From Bacteriovoracaceae bacterium (GTDB lineage Bacteria > Bdellovibrionota > Bacteriovoracia > Bacteriovoracales > Bacteriovoracaceae): a stretch of DNA of 64,000 bases. The notes beneath the pieces were generated by a model, which had not been told where the DNA came from, searched no databases, and saw only the letters and a program-made list of their open reading frames with translations. Made by a program: the position numbers and the translations under genes. Shown piece after piece: positions 27,585 through 35,990 of this stretch. The first letter of the stretch is position 1; each line of letters begins with the position of its first letter. The stretch covers positions 186,001 through 250,000 of the forward strand of contig JAEUWD010000048.1 in assembly GCA_016786485.1 (NCBI GenBank). The letters are read 5' to 3'.

Positions 27585-29666
27585 TTAAACAGTACTAGAA
27601 ATTAAAAAGTCCTGTTTATAGAGTTCAAGTTTATCTTGTAATGGTTGATAACTGGTTTCTTCTAAAAAGCTAATATCGGCGCATACTTGGTCAAGTATTT
27701 CCTGATGTTGGATAAGATTGGCCATGCGGCGGCTAACAATCAGACCTGATTGATCGTTTCCGAAAAGGTCACCTTCACCGCGAAAAGCGAGATCAGCCTC
27801 TGCTATTTTAAAGCCATCCGTATTATTTTCAATAACCTTCAGTCTTTCCAAGCTTTGGAGCGATGGTGTACTTCGATAGACCAGAAAACAAAAACCGGGT
27901 TTACTCGCTCGACCGACGCGACCGCGTAATTGGTGAAGAGAACTTAAGCCAAAACGTTCTGGATCATAAATACTCATGATGGTGGCGTTCGCAATATCAA
28001 TCCCAACTTCGACCACGCTCGTTGCAACTAAGATATGAATACTACCTTCTCTGAAAGCATTCAGTGCGGATTCTTTTTCTTGTGAACTCATTTTTCCATG
28101 CAGGGCCGCACACTGATACTCAGGAAAAAGCCCTTGGTATTCATCGAGCACTTTATTAATATTAGCCAGATCAACCACTTCAGATTCTTCGATTGAAGGC
28201 ACGACAATATAAACCTGTTCACCTAGGCTCAGACGAGTTTTTATGAAAGTGAGATATTTATTCATAAGACTTGGGTCAACGATGCGAGTGCTGATTTTTT
28301 TTCCACTATTGGGCATAATTTTAATCACGGAAAAATCTAAATCTCCGTATTGCGTGAGACTTAAGGTTCGTGGAATTGGGGTAGCAGTCATGATCAAACA
28401 ATGAGCGTTGTTTCCTTTGGCCATGAGCTTCAATCTTTGTTCCACGCCGAACTTGTGTTGCTCGTCGATAATAGCAAGTTGTAAATCTTGAAATTCCACC
28501 GTGGCTTGGATAAGTGAATGAGTTCCGATGATGAGTTGAATTTTTCCTTCACGCAACGCTTTTTGAATAACTTTTTTTTCAGCCGCTTTGGTATTCCCAA
28601 GCAGAAGCGCAACATTGAAATCGAGTCCGTCAAAAATCTTTTGAATTGTTTTATAATGTTGGGCCGCGAGCGACTCGGTCGGCGCCATAAGGGCGACTTG
28701 TTTTTTATTGGCCATTACAACCAACGCACTCAAAATAGCGACGGTTGTTTTGCCACATCCAACATCACCTTGAAGCATTCTCATCATAGGGTGAGCGGAA
28801 TTAAAATCTTTAAGGATATCATCGAAAGCTTTTAATTGGTCAGTCGTGAGTTCATAACTAAATAATTGTAGAATTTCTTTTTTATAAGCAGGCGTGCAAG
28901 GCAATACTGTCGCTGGTTTTGTTTTCTGAAACTGTCTTCGTGCTTTCAGCTTTAATTGTTCAAGATAAAATTCCTGATATATCAATCGTTGCTTGGCTTG
29001 CTCTCGAAGCTGTTCGTTATCTTCCGGAAATTTACCGTGTAGTATAAGAAAACTATTTTTCAAAGACGAAAGTTTTCTTTTTTCTAAAATTACAGAAGGT
29101 AGTTCGTCTTGGATATTTTCCCATTCGGTTGTAGGGATTTTATCAATAAAACTTTTAACAAATTTTCCTGCTACGCCATTGATGGTTGGATATTCAATGA
29201 GTTTTTCATCGCTCTCGATTTCGATCTCCCCGGTATATTCTTGAATTTTTGGATTCATGACCTGGAGACTATTTTGAAATTCTTGCACCTGTCCCATAAA
29301 GGTGACAAGTGATAGCTCCTCGAGGCGTTTAATCACATTCGGATAAGCATTAAACCACTTAAGGCTCATGTAATGCAGATTATTTAAATCTTGTACCACA
29401 CAGGAAACTTGAAATAATTGAACACGACCTTTGCCTTTGCGTCCCCATTGTAATTGCTTTTTCAGAGATACAATTTTTCCCGAGCCTTTAACAAATTCGC
29501 CTAAGCGCATTTCTGAAAATGGTTTTTCTTTGGGTGCAGCTTGCACTCGCAGTGGAAAAATCCACAATAGGTCTTCGATAGTCTTAATTTGCGCTTCCTC
29601 TAGTCGAAGCAAGTTTTTCGAAGTTTTATTACCGTATAATTTTCGTATTGGTGTATGCAGTGGCAT
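27585..29666 (-). CDS. recG: ATP-dependent DNA helicase RecG
   Basis: 693 residues. An N-terminal wedge (OB) domain is followed by a superfamily 2 motor with Walker A GDVGCGKT (about residue 303), the Walker B variant DEQHKFG (usual DEQHRFG), TATPIPRTL, and the C-terminal block VVEVGIDIANAT...QLRGRVGRA. RecG regresses stalled forks and processes recombination intermediates. It follows greA after 2 bp and precedes the FHA-like gene by 23 bp. Confidence 0.96.
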   Translation of the reverse strand: MPLHTPIRKLYGNKTSKNLLRLEEAQIKTIEDLLWIFPLRVQAAPKEKPFSEMRLGEFVKGSGKIVSLKKQLQWGRKGKGRVQLFQVSCVVQDLNNLHYMSLKWFNAYPNVIKRLEELSLVTFMGQVQEFQNSLQVMNPKIQEYTGEIEIESDEKLIEYPTINGVAGKFVKSFIDKIPTTEWENIQDELPSVILEKRKLSSLKNSFLILHGKFPEDNEQLREQAKQRLIYQEFYLEQLKLKARRQFQKTKPATVLPCTPAYKKEILQLFSYELTTDQLKAFDDILKDFNSAHPMMRMLQGDVGCGKTTVAILSALVVMANKKQVALMAPTESLAAQHYKTIQKIFDGLDFNVALLLGNTKAAEKKVIQKALREGKIQLIIGTHSLIQATVEFQDLQLAIIDEQHKFGVEQRLKLMAKGNNAHCLIMTATPIPRTLSLTQYGDLDFSVIKIMPNSGKKISTRIVDPSLMNKYLTFIKTRLSLGEQVYIVVPSIEESEVVDLANINKVLDEYQGLFPEYQCAALHGKMSSQEKESALNAFREGSIHILVATSVVEVGIDIANATIMSIYDPERFGLSSLHQLRGRVGRASKPGFCFLVYRSTPSLQSLERLKVIENNTDGFKIAEADLAFRGEGDLFGNDQSGLIVSRRMANLIQHQEILDQVCADISFLEETSYQPLQDKLELYKQDFLISSTV

Positions 29667-29668
29667 TT

Positions 29669-30142
29669 TTATTTAAATGAAACAGATTCAATCGTGAAGT
29701 TTAAGTTACCTTTAGGTGCCTTAACAATGACTTCATCGCCTTCTTCTTTGCCAATCAAAGCTTTGCAAAGAGGGCTGGTGCATGAACGTTTATCTGGATC
29801 ATTTTTTGATTCGTCTTCACCGACAATTTGAAATTCAACTGTTTCTTCTTTGGTTTGATCATAAAGAACCACGTATGCGCCGAAAACAACGCGTGTTCCT
29901 TTAAGTTTTGTGGTGTCAATAACTTTGGCCTTGGCCAAACGATTTTGTATATCAGCGATACGGCCTTCATTGTGAGATTGTTTTTCGCGAGCAGCGTGGT
30001 ATTCAGCATTTTCTTTTAAATCGCCTAATTCGCGCGCTTCTTGAATAGCTTTTTTAATTTCTTCGCGATCAATTCGAATGAGTTTTTCTAACTCAGCTTC
30101 AAGTTGTTGTTTACCTTTAATCGTCATTGGAAAGTCGCTCAT
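29669..30142 (-). CDS. greA: Transcription elongation factor GreA
   Basis: 157 residues. An N-terminal coiled coil carries the conserved tip GDLKENAEYHAAREKQ, whose acidic residues reach the RNA polymerase active site, and a C-terminal FKBP-like globular domain has GKEEGDEVIVKAPKG. GreA stimulates cleavage of backtracked transcripts. It lies 2 bp before recG and 11 bp after the small cysteine-rich protein gene, so the block is one operon. Confidence 0.95.
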   Translation of the reverse strand: MSDFPMTIKGKQQLEAELEKLIRIDREEIKKAIQEARELGDLKENAEYHAAREKQSHNEGRIADIQNRLAKAKVIDTTKLKGTRVVFGAYVVLYDQTKEETVEFQIVGEDESKNDPDKRSCTSPLCKALIGKEEGDEVIVKAPKGNLNFTIESVSFK

Positions 30143-30153
30143 ATATTCCTTTT

Positions 30154-30441
30154 TTACTTCTTAAATAGTGCGCTTGCGGCATTTAATAATTCATTTTTTT
30201 TAGCTTGGGCATTCTCGTTACTACCGATTTGGAAGTAATCACAAAAATTGGCTTTTTCCTTTTCAGTCACTCTTTCAGCATTGCTTTCACGGCATTCATT
30301 GTAGGCGCTTTTTTCATAAAATATGCACATTTTGCAGCTATGTAAGTCAAATGAACAGAACTCGCAATCTTCATTGCGTGCCACTTTTTGACCAGCTTTA
30401 TAATCCAATTCTTTTTGGCATCTAAAGCACTTTACGCTCAT
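30154..30441 (-). CDS. Small cysteine-rich, zinc-ribbon-like protein
   Basis: 95 residues with nine cysteines: CFRC, CEFC, CKMC, and single cysteines in ECRES and FCDYF, suggesting one or two zinc-binding knuckles. The tail is charged and helical. There is no signal peptide. It starts one base inside the preceding gene and lies 11 bp before greA. A role in transcription is possible from context only. Confidence 0.75.
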   Translation of the reverse strand: MSVKCFRCQKELDYKAGQKVARNEDCEFCSFDLHSCKMCIFYEKSAYNECRESNAERVTEKEKANFCDYFQIGSNENAQAKKNELLNAASALFKK

Positions 30442-30950
30442 TAAAACTCCTGAGTAATGCCGATTCCTAATCCAGTAGGTGAATTATCTACATCACGAGC
30501 AGGTGAAAAGTAAATTTTTGGTATATTTCTTTGATTATATTCATCGATCGCCCGATTTAATAAATCTTCATTTTGAAACTGTCGGGTTTTAGCATAAAGA
30601 TAATTTCCGAAAATGACTGAAGCCCCGCCCATCACAAAGAAGTTTCGCTTATCTTTGTCCATGGAATTACCCGAACTAAGCAGGGCGTAAAGAATCATAA
30701 AGCTACCAATTGAGCTAATGATCGCTCCTTGCCAGGTGGGTCGAATATTATTTTGATATTCGTTGAGGTATTTGCAGGCCACGTCGTCTTTTTCAAGGTA
30801 GTAACGTAAGCCTTCGCCCTTCTTGGAGGATGAAGCATCAACCAAAATCTCTTGGTAGTTTACTTGGACCACGCGTGAGCAAGTCTGAGCTTCAGCAAAG
30901 ACCCTTACCGGTAGTAACGTAATGATGAGAAACAGAAAATAAACTTTCAT
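30441..30950 (-). CDS. Secreted/membrane hypothetical protein
   Basis: 169 residues with a signal peptide ending near VFAEA (about residue 21), a hydrophobic stretch at about 73-92 and a second, weaker one at about 103-119. The first cysteine is at residue 24. The C-terminal part (IDEYNQRNIPKIYFSPA) is soluble. It is the first gene of the minus-strand operon that runs to 26270. I recognise no family. Confidence 0.72.
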   Translation of the reverse strand: MKVYFLFLIITLLPVRVFAEAQTCSRVVQVNYQEILVDASSSKKGEGLRYYLEKDDVACKYLNEYQNNIRPTWQGAIISSIGSFMILYALLSSGNSMDKDKRNFFVMGGASVIFGNYLYAKTRQFQNEDLLNRAIDEYNQRNIPKIYFSPARDVDNSPTGLGIGITQEF

Positions 30951-30958
30951 TCTCGGGT

Positions 30959-30964
30959 ATTATA
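30959..30964 (-). promoter_or_regulatory. Candidate -10 box of the greA-recG operon
   Basis: A perfect TATAAT on the minus strand ends 8 bp before the first start codon (30950). No good -35 box is 16-18 bp upstream. If it is used, the transcript would begin about two bases before the ATG. Confidence 0.3.
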
Positions 30965-31053
30965 CATAATTTGCTCTGAAGGCCCTAGAAAATAATACCT
31001 GCCTTTGAATCGTGACCTAAGGTGTTTAGAATAGAACTAATCGGAATTAAATC

Positions 31054-32775
31054 ATGGATATCATTAGAACTGGGTTAGGAATTACAAAGACCATTAAAAA
31101 CGTTACACGCGCGAAGGAAATCCTGTCCATTTTTGCGCGAAACGGTTTCGATGAATTCATCATAAAATCCGGTTTAAATACTAAAATTCCAGGCTTTGTT
31201 TTGCCTCAAAAAAGAATCGATACGGCGCTTAGTGATGAAGCTTACGGCGGTGACGATTGGTGGAAATCAATAGGTTATCGTTTGCGAAAATCTTTTGAAG
31301 AATTAGGACCGAGTTTTATTAAACTAGGTCAGTTGCTTGCTACTCGAGAAGATTTATTTCCAGCGACTTTTATCGAGCAAATGAAGTTTTTGCAAAATAA
31401 GGCCATGCCGATAGATTTCAGTGAATCAAAAAAAATTATCGAAAAAGAATTAGGCAAAGATTTAAATGATGTCTTTGAGTCGTTCAATTCGGAGGCCATC
31501 GGAGTCGCTTCGATAGGTGTGGTTTATCAAGCCGTGCTTAAAGGTGGTCAGTCGGTTGTCGTAAAAGTTCGTCGCCCTGGGATCGCTAAAATTATTAAAA
31601 ACGATTTTGATATTTTAGATTTTCTTATTTCTCAAATGGATAAGGTCAGTGCAGACTTTCGCTTGCTGGGAACCGCGAGGATTCTCGAGGAGTTGCGAAA
31701 AAATATTAATTTAGAGTTAAATTTTTTGCTCGAGGGAAATAACTGTGAAAAACTAAAAAAGAACCTTGAGCGTCTCGATAAAAAGAAAGTTTTTGTTATT
31801 CCAAATGTTTACCGTGAGTTTTCAACTGAAAAGATCCTGGTGCTTGAGTACTTAAATGGCCAACACTTTAACGAATTAAAATCGATTGAAGAACTTTCTG
31901 AAAGTACTCAGAAAAATCTTCTTTCAAGCGTAAATATCTTTATTCATACCTTGCTCGTAGACGGTTTTTTTCATGCAGATCTACATGGTGGTAACTTCTT
32001 ATTGCTCGAAGATGGTAAGATTGGAATTATCGATTTCGGTTTAATGGGGACTTTAAGCCAAAAAAATCGCGCTAATCTTGCGGCCATTTTATATGCCTTG
32101 ATTTCGAATAATTATGAAAATTTAGTTTACGAATTTTTAGATGTCGCTGACTTCGATAAAATTCCCAACGACGAAGCCCTTATTCGAGATATCCGAGATG
32201 GTCTTTCTCCTTATGTAGGCTTAAGTATTCAAGAAACCAATGTGACTGAGCTCGTTTCAATGCTAATGCGTACACTAACCAAACATCACTTGTATTTGCC
32301 ACGTGAATGGTTAGTTATTTTTCGTGCCATCATGACTTTAGATGGCGTTGGTAAGTCTATTGGATTGGACCTAAATATTTTTAATATTATTCATGATGAA
32401 ATTGATGAGATCATGAAAGATCTCTTATCGAAGAATAATGCCACAGAAGAATTGATGTGGATTAGTCGAGATGCCATTAATACCCTTCGTGTTTTGCCTC
32501 GTCATATTCGTTGGTTTTTAAAAGAAGCTTCGAAGAAAAAATATGCACTAGAAATTAATCTCAACGGCCATGAGAAGCCACTTTATTCCATTAATCAGGG
32601 TCTTGTCTTCTTGGGTCATAGCGTGCTTTCGAGTGTGTTACTTCTTTGTGGTGTTCTTTTTATTGCTGATAAAAATATTAGTACTGCCAGTCATATCCCG
32701 ACGATCTCATGGGTCTTTTGGTCTATCTCATTATTTATTTTCTTACGTGGTCTGTGGTTACAAAGAATGAACTAA
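31054..32775 (+). CDS. UbiB/ABC1-family atypical kinase
   Basis: 573 residues. Family motifs: the KxGQ element in PSFIKLGQLLATR (about residues 85-97), the A-rich loop equivalent in SIGVVYQAVLKGG with VVVKVRRPG, HADLHGGNF (about 307) and DFGLMG (about 327). Two C-terminal TM helices (about 525-545 and 550-568) anchor it. UbiB/AarF proteins act as ATPases that support quinone synthesis or lipid handling. It stands alone, with its 3' end overlapping a convergent gene by 4 bp. Confidence 0.92.
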   Translation: MDIIRTGLGITKTIKNVTRAKEILSIFARNGFDEFIIKSGLNTKIPGFVLPQKRIDTALSDEAYGGDDWWKSIGYRLRKSFEELGPSFIKLGQLLATREDLFPATFIEQMKFLQNKAMPIDFSESKKIIEKELGKDLNDVFESFNSEAIGVASIGVVYQAVLKGGQSVVVKVRRPGIAKIIKNDFDILDFLISQMDKVSADFRLLGTARILEELRKNINLELNFLLEGNNCEKLKKNLERLDKKKVFVIPNVYREFSTEKILVLEYLNGQHFNELKSIEELSESTQKNLLSSVNIFIHTLLVDGFFHADLHGGNFLLLEDGKIGIIDFGLMGTLSQKNRANLAAILYALISNNYENLVYEFLDVADFDKIPNDEALIRDIRDGLSPYVGLSIQETNVTELVSMLMRTLTKHHLYLPREWLVIFRAIMTLDGVGKSIGLDLNIFNIIHDEIDEIMKDLLSKNNATEELMWISRDAINTLRVLPRHIRWFLKEASKKKYALEINLNGHEKPLYSINQGLVFLGHSVLSSVLLLCGVLFIADKNISTASHIPTISWVFWSISLFIFLRGLWLQRMN

Positions 32776-33794
32776 ATAGAATCAAGGCCTGAAACGTAGA
32801 GCGGCTTGGTTTGAAAATTGAATTCAGTGAAGGTATTAGGTCCCCATAGTCCAGTCAAAAACCTTTGGGTTGGAATAGTAAAAATTCGTTTGTCGAATTC
32901 AAAACTAATATCTTCGCCATCCGTTTTTATAATCAGGATTTTTTCCTGGGTATATTTGAAAATCATTCGGCGAAATAAATCAATGTTGGCAATTTTAACG
33001 AGAGAAGCGAATTGAGTTTCAAATTCCTCTCCGCTAACTCGGTGAGCGGGTGTAACCCAGACGTTTCCATAATTACTGACGTCATCATAAGAAGTATCTG
33101 AAGCGATTTCGTGCACGATTCCGGCCAGATCCTGACCTTTGTTCATGAAGAAGTATCCCACGATATTATTATTTTGACGTCTTATATAGAGATCGGTCGA
33201 AGTAATCAGTTCTAAATTCTTCCAATCATTTTCAGTTCGCTCAAACGAAACACAGAAATCAATAATATGTTTTTGATAGAGTCTTCGCACTTGGGCCTTC
33301 TCGGCCGTATTGAGATCTGAATAATGAGTTTTTATATAATGAGTACTCTCAGCTTTTGTTTTTTTCACTTCAACTTGCTCAATACAAAGATGGAAATCAA
33401 ACTTTCTATACAGCTGATGGTCACCAGTCCAAAGCATAAACATTCCCACCGACTCATTATGGGTATTTAAAACATGATTCATTAGTTTCGAAAATAAACC
33501 TTGGCCGCGATGTCTTTCAGCAATACAAACTCCTCCAATAAGCGCGACCGGAAACGGAACTCCATTCACCATGAGATTTTTTTTCAGCACTCCAATATGA
33601 CCAATGACGGTTTTTGATACCGTATCTACCATAATGTGACATTGATGATGATTTTCTTTCGTCATCAGAGGTGCGAAATCGACTGAAAATTTATTGTCTT
33701 CTTTATAATGGAGTGAATTTTCGATTAATTTTAGCGTTTGCTCGAAATATTCGGGCTTTTCTTTGAGTGTTGAATAATAAAATGACTCATTCAT
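32772..33794 (-). CDS. GNAT-family N-acetyltransferase
   Basis: 340 residues. The N-terminal half holds a GNAT fold with the acetyl-CoA loop in CIAERHRGQGLFSKLM, the R/Q-x-x-G-x-G/A pattern. The C-terminal half (about 160-340) looks like a second, degenerate GNAT-like or SCP2-like domain, as in Eis-type proteins. The substrate is unknown. It has no signal peptide. It is transcribed toward the UbiB gene and away from the flagellins. Confidence 0.85.
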   Translation of the reverse strand: MNESFYYSTLKEKPEYFEQTLKLIENSLHYKEDNKFSVDFAPLMTKENHHQCHIMVDTVSKTVIGHIGVLKKNLMVNGVPFPVALIGGVCIAERHRGQGLFSKLMNHVLNTHNESVGMFMLWTGDHQLYRKFDFHLCIEQVEVKKTKAESTHYIKTHYSDLNTAEKAQVRRLYQKHIIDFCVSFERTENDWKNLELITSTDLYIRRQNNNIVGYFFMNKGQDLAGIVHEIASDTSYDDVSNYGNVWVTPAHRVSGEEFETQFASLVKIANIDLFRRMIFKYTQEKILIIKTDGEDISFEFDKRIFTIPTQRFLTGLWGPNTFTEFNFQTKPLYVSGLDSI

Positions 33795-33857
33795 CTTATA
33801 TATATTGTAAACCTATCTTTTAAAAATTGCTGATTCTTGTTTTAACTCACTGAATTT

Positions 33858-33949
33858 TAATTCTTTCGGCAAAATTTTCCGACCGTAAAAAAAGATTAAT
33901 GAAGTTTTCACGACGGTCGAAACGGAGTCTAGACAGATATGACATCTGT
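33858..33949 (+). promoter_or_regulatory. Candidate FliA-type promoter and leader hairpins of first flagellin
   Basis: TAATTCTT (33858) and TCCGACCG (33878), 12 bp apart, resemble a weak sigma-28 promoter (TAAAGTTT-N11-GCCGATAA). CGACCGT (33880-33886) is repeated inverted as ACGGTCG (33913-33919). ACAGAT (33933-33938) and ATCTGT (33944-33949) form a 6-bp hairpin in the leader. The promoter call is tentative; the inverted repeats are plain. Confidence 0.35.
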
Positions 33950-33998
33950 TGGAATAAATCAGGACGATTTATTCATCCCTATAATCAAGGAGGATTGC

Positions 33999-34850
33999 AT
34001 GGGATTAAGGATTAACACCAACGTCTCCTCGATCAACGCACAAAGAAATTTGCGTTCGACGAGATTAGACTTAGACAAGACTTTGGAGCGTCTAGCTTCA
34101 GGTAGTCGTATTAACCGCGCAGGTGACGACGCCGCCGGTCTCGCTATCTCAGAAAATTTAAGAGCACAGATCAGAGGTCTGAAGCAAGCTCAGAGAAACG
34201 CTGAAGATGGTATTTCATTAGTACAAATCGCTGAAGGTGGTTTGGCCGAATCTTCAAACATCTTGATCAGATTGCGCGAACTTGCAGTACAAGCCGCTTC
34301 TGATACTATCGGACCAACTGAACGTAAGTTCTTAAACGTTGAATTCGAACAGTTAACTCAAGAGATTGACAGAATTGCAAACGCGACAGAATTTAACCGC
34401 GTTCCATTATTAAACGGAACTGGTGCCGTTTTTGATATTCAAATCGGAACTAGAAATGACCCTATAAATGACCGTTTAACGTTCGATGCATCAAGCGCTG
34501 ACGTTAACGTAGCAGCTTTAGGTCTAAACCTAGCTTCAGTTGCGGACAAAATTTCTGCACAGAACTCACTAGCAGCTATCGACCAAGCAATTGTTTCGAT
34601 TTCAGCTATCAGAGCGGACTTCGGGGCCATGCAGAACAGATTACAATCGACAATTAACAACGTTGCTATCAGCGTAGAAAACTTATCAGCTGCGAACTCT
34701 CGTGTTCGTGACACTGATGTGGCTGAAGCGACAAGTGAATTGACGAAAAATAACATTTTAATGAACGCAGGTACATCAGTACTCGCTCAAGCTAACGTTA
34801 CTACCAAGAGTGCAATCGGTCTTATTCAAGCAGCGTCTAACGCAGGCTAG
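33999..34850 (+). CDS. fliC: Flagellin (first copy)
   Basis: 283 residues with the conserved flagellin ends: N-terminal MGLRINTNVSSINAQRNL and LASGSRINRAGDDAAGLAIS, C-terminal LSAANSRVRDTDVAEATSEL and a helix rich in Ala/Gln. The variable centre is very short. AAGGAGGA seven bases upstream fixes the start at 33999; the in-frame ATG at 33939 lies in the loop of a leader hairpin and has no ribosome-binding site. It forms the flagellar filament. A second copy follows after 215 bp. Confidence 0.96.
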   Translation: MGLRINTNVSSINAQRNLRSTRLDLDKTLERLASGSRINRAGDDAAGLAISENLRAQIRGLKQAQRNAEDGISLVQIAEGGLAESSNILIRLRELAVQAASDTIGPTERKFLNVEFEQLTQEIDRIANATEFNRVPLLNGTGAVFDIQIGTRNDPINDRLTFDASSADVNVAALGLNLASVADKISAQNSLAAIDQAIVSISAIRADFGAMQNRLQSTINNVAISVENLSAANSRVRDTDVAEATSELTKNNILMNAGTSVLAQANVTTKSAIGLIQAASNAG

Positions 34851-35042
34851 GAATTGGCTAGATAGTGTTCTTGATTTGTTTAGTAACATGGCGTTTTTTG
34901 TAAGTAACCTGCAAGTTAACTATAGAAGTTAACACCATGACGTGGGTATGACGTTCATCGGGTAAGGTATTTGTTTTTTTGTAACTTATTAATAACAACT
35001 TAAGTGGACATGAAGTCCGCTAGCTTAAACAGGAGGTTTTAT
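34851..35042 (+). promoter_or_regulatory. Intergenic leader of second flagellin with hairpins
   Basis: Structure seen: GTTAAC repeated at 34915-34920 and 34928-34933; the direct repeat ATGACG around 34936-34953; and a hairpin of GGAC (35006-35009) with GTCC (35015-35018), inside a wider TTAAG/CTTAA pairing (35000-35028). The hairpin ends just before AGGAGG at 35031. No convincing promoter or T-tract terminator is seen, so read-through from the first flagellin is possible. Confidence 0.4.
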
Positions 35043-35063
35043 ATGCGTAACAACGGAGCCTAA
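35043..35063 (+). CDS. Six-codon leader ORF before second flagellin
   Basis: ATG at 35043 encodes MRNNGA and stops at 35061-35063, two bases before the flagellin ATG at 35066. The best Shine-Dalgarno of the region, AGGAGG (35031-35036), is spaced for this mini-ORF, while CGGAG inside it is spaced for the flagellin. This is a translational-coupling layout; no function of the peptide is implied. Confidence 0.5.
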   Translation: MRNNGA

Positions 35064-35065
35064 AA

Positions 35066-35899
35066 ATGGGAATTAGAATTAATACAAACGTTGCTTCATT
35101 AGCAGCGCAGAGAAATTTAGGAATTACGAACAATGCTTTGAAAGATAATTTTGCCAAATTATCTTCAGGCTCAAGAATTACCAAGGCCAGCGACGATGCC
35201 GCTGGACTAGCAATAAGTGAGAAGTTGCGTGCACAAATTAGAGGGATTAGACAAGCTAAGAGGAACGCAGAAGACGGTATCTCACTTATTCAGACAGCTG
35301 AAGGTGGATTACAGGAAATCTCTAATATCGTTATTCGACTTAGAGAACTTGCCATCCAAGCAGCTTCTGATACGGTTGGAAACACTGAACGATCTTTCAC
35401 GGATGTTGAATTTCAAAGTCTTAAAGACGAAGTTCAGCGTATCGCGATGGTCTCAGAATTCAACGGTAGAAAGTTACTTAACGGCACCGGTGGGCTGGTT
35501 GAAGTTCAAGTCGGTATCTATAATGATGCTTTTCAAGACCGACTTAAATTCGATTCCAGTGCAATCGACGCCACTTTGGAAGCCCTCGGGATCGCTGCAG
35601 AAGGGATCTCAACCAAAGAAGGAGCACAAATATCGTTGCAAGCTTTGGACGATGCTCTGGTTAAGATTAACGGTAATAGAGCGGAGCTGGGAGCACTACA
35701 AAACAGACTTGGTTCAATTGTTAATACTCAAGGCATTAACGATGAAAACCTTAGTGCGGCCAACTCAAGAATTCGAGATGTGGATGTTGCCACTGAAACA
35801 GCAGATTTGACTAAGAATTCGATTCTTAATCGAGCTGGTGTCTCGGTCTTAACACAGGCGAACGCATCTCCAGAGGCAGCCTTGAAATTGATCGGATAA
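35066..35899 (+). CDS. fliC: Flagellin (second copy)
   Basis: 277 residues, clearly paralogous to the first flagellin: MGIRINTNVASLAAQRNL, SGSRITKASDDAAGLAISEK, and C-terminal LSAANSRIRDVDVATETADL. The central region is short and differs from the first copy. Multiple flagellins with separate positions in a sheathed or tapered filament are known in Bdellovibrio. It follows a six-codon leader ORF and is closed by a strong terminator. A 197-codon open frame in another phase (35217-35810) is a shadow of this gene. Confidence 0.96.
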   Translation: MGIRINTNVASLAAQRNLGITNNALKDNFAKLSSGSRITKASDDAAGLAISEKLRAQIRGIRQAKRNAEDGISLIQTAEGGLQEISNIVIRLRELAIQAASDTVGNTERSFTDVEFQSLKDEVQRIAMVSEFNGRKLLNGTGGLVEVQVGIYNDAFQDRLKFDSSAIDATLEALGIAAEGISTKEGAQISLQALDDALVKINGNRAELGALQNRLGSIVNTQGINDENLSAANSRIRDVDVATETADLTKNSILNRAGVSVLTQANASPEAALKLIG

Positions 35900-35915
35900 A
35901 CGTAAATACCCACGA

Positions 35916-35952
35916 AACCCTTGCTCTGAATGGAGCAAGGGTTCTTTTTTTC
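35916..35952 (+). terminator. Intrinsic terminator after second flagellin
   Basis: AACCCTTGCTC (35916-35926) and GAGCAAGGGTT (35933-35943) form an 11-bp stem with a 6-nt loop, followed by C and a T-tract. Confidence 0.94.
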
Positions 35953-35990
35953 TTTATTTCCAATTTTTCCAAGAATGATAGAATCTAAGT

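Noticed and set aside
33939-33998. Longer first flagellin starting at ATG 33939
   Set aside because: It sits in a hairpin loop without a ribosome-binding site, while ATG 33999 has AAGGAGGA and gives the canonical flagellin N-terminus.
34915-34990. Intrinsic terminator between the two flagellin genes
   Set aside because: Repeats exist (GTTAAC twice), but no stem is followed by a proper T-tract; the T-runs are not adjacent to hairpins.
35217-35810. 197-codon open frame in another phase inside the second flagellin
   Set aside because: It is fully covered by conserved flagellin codons, has no start signal and no protein-like features; a shadow frame.
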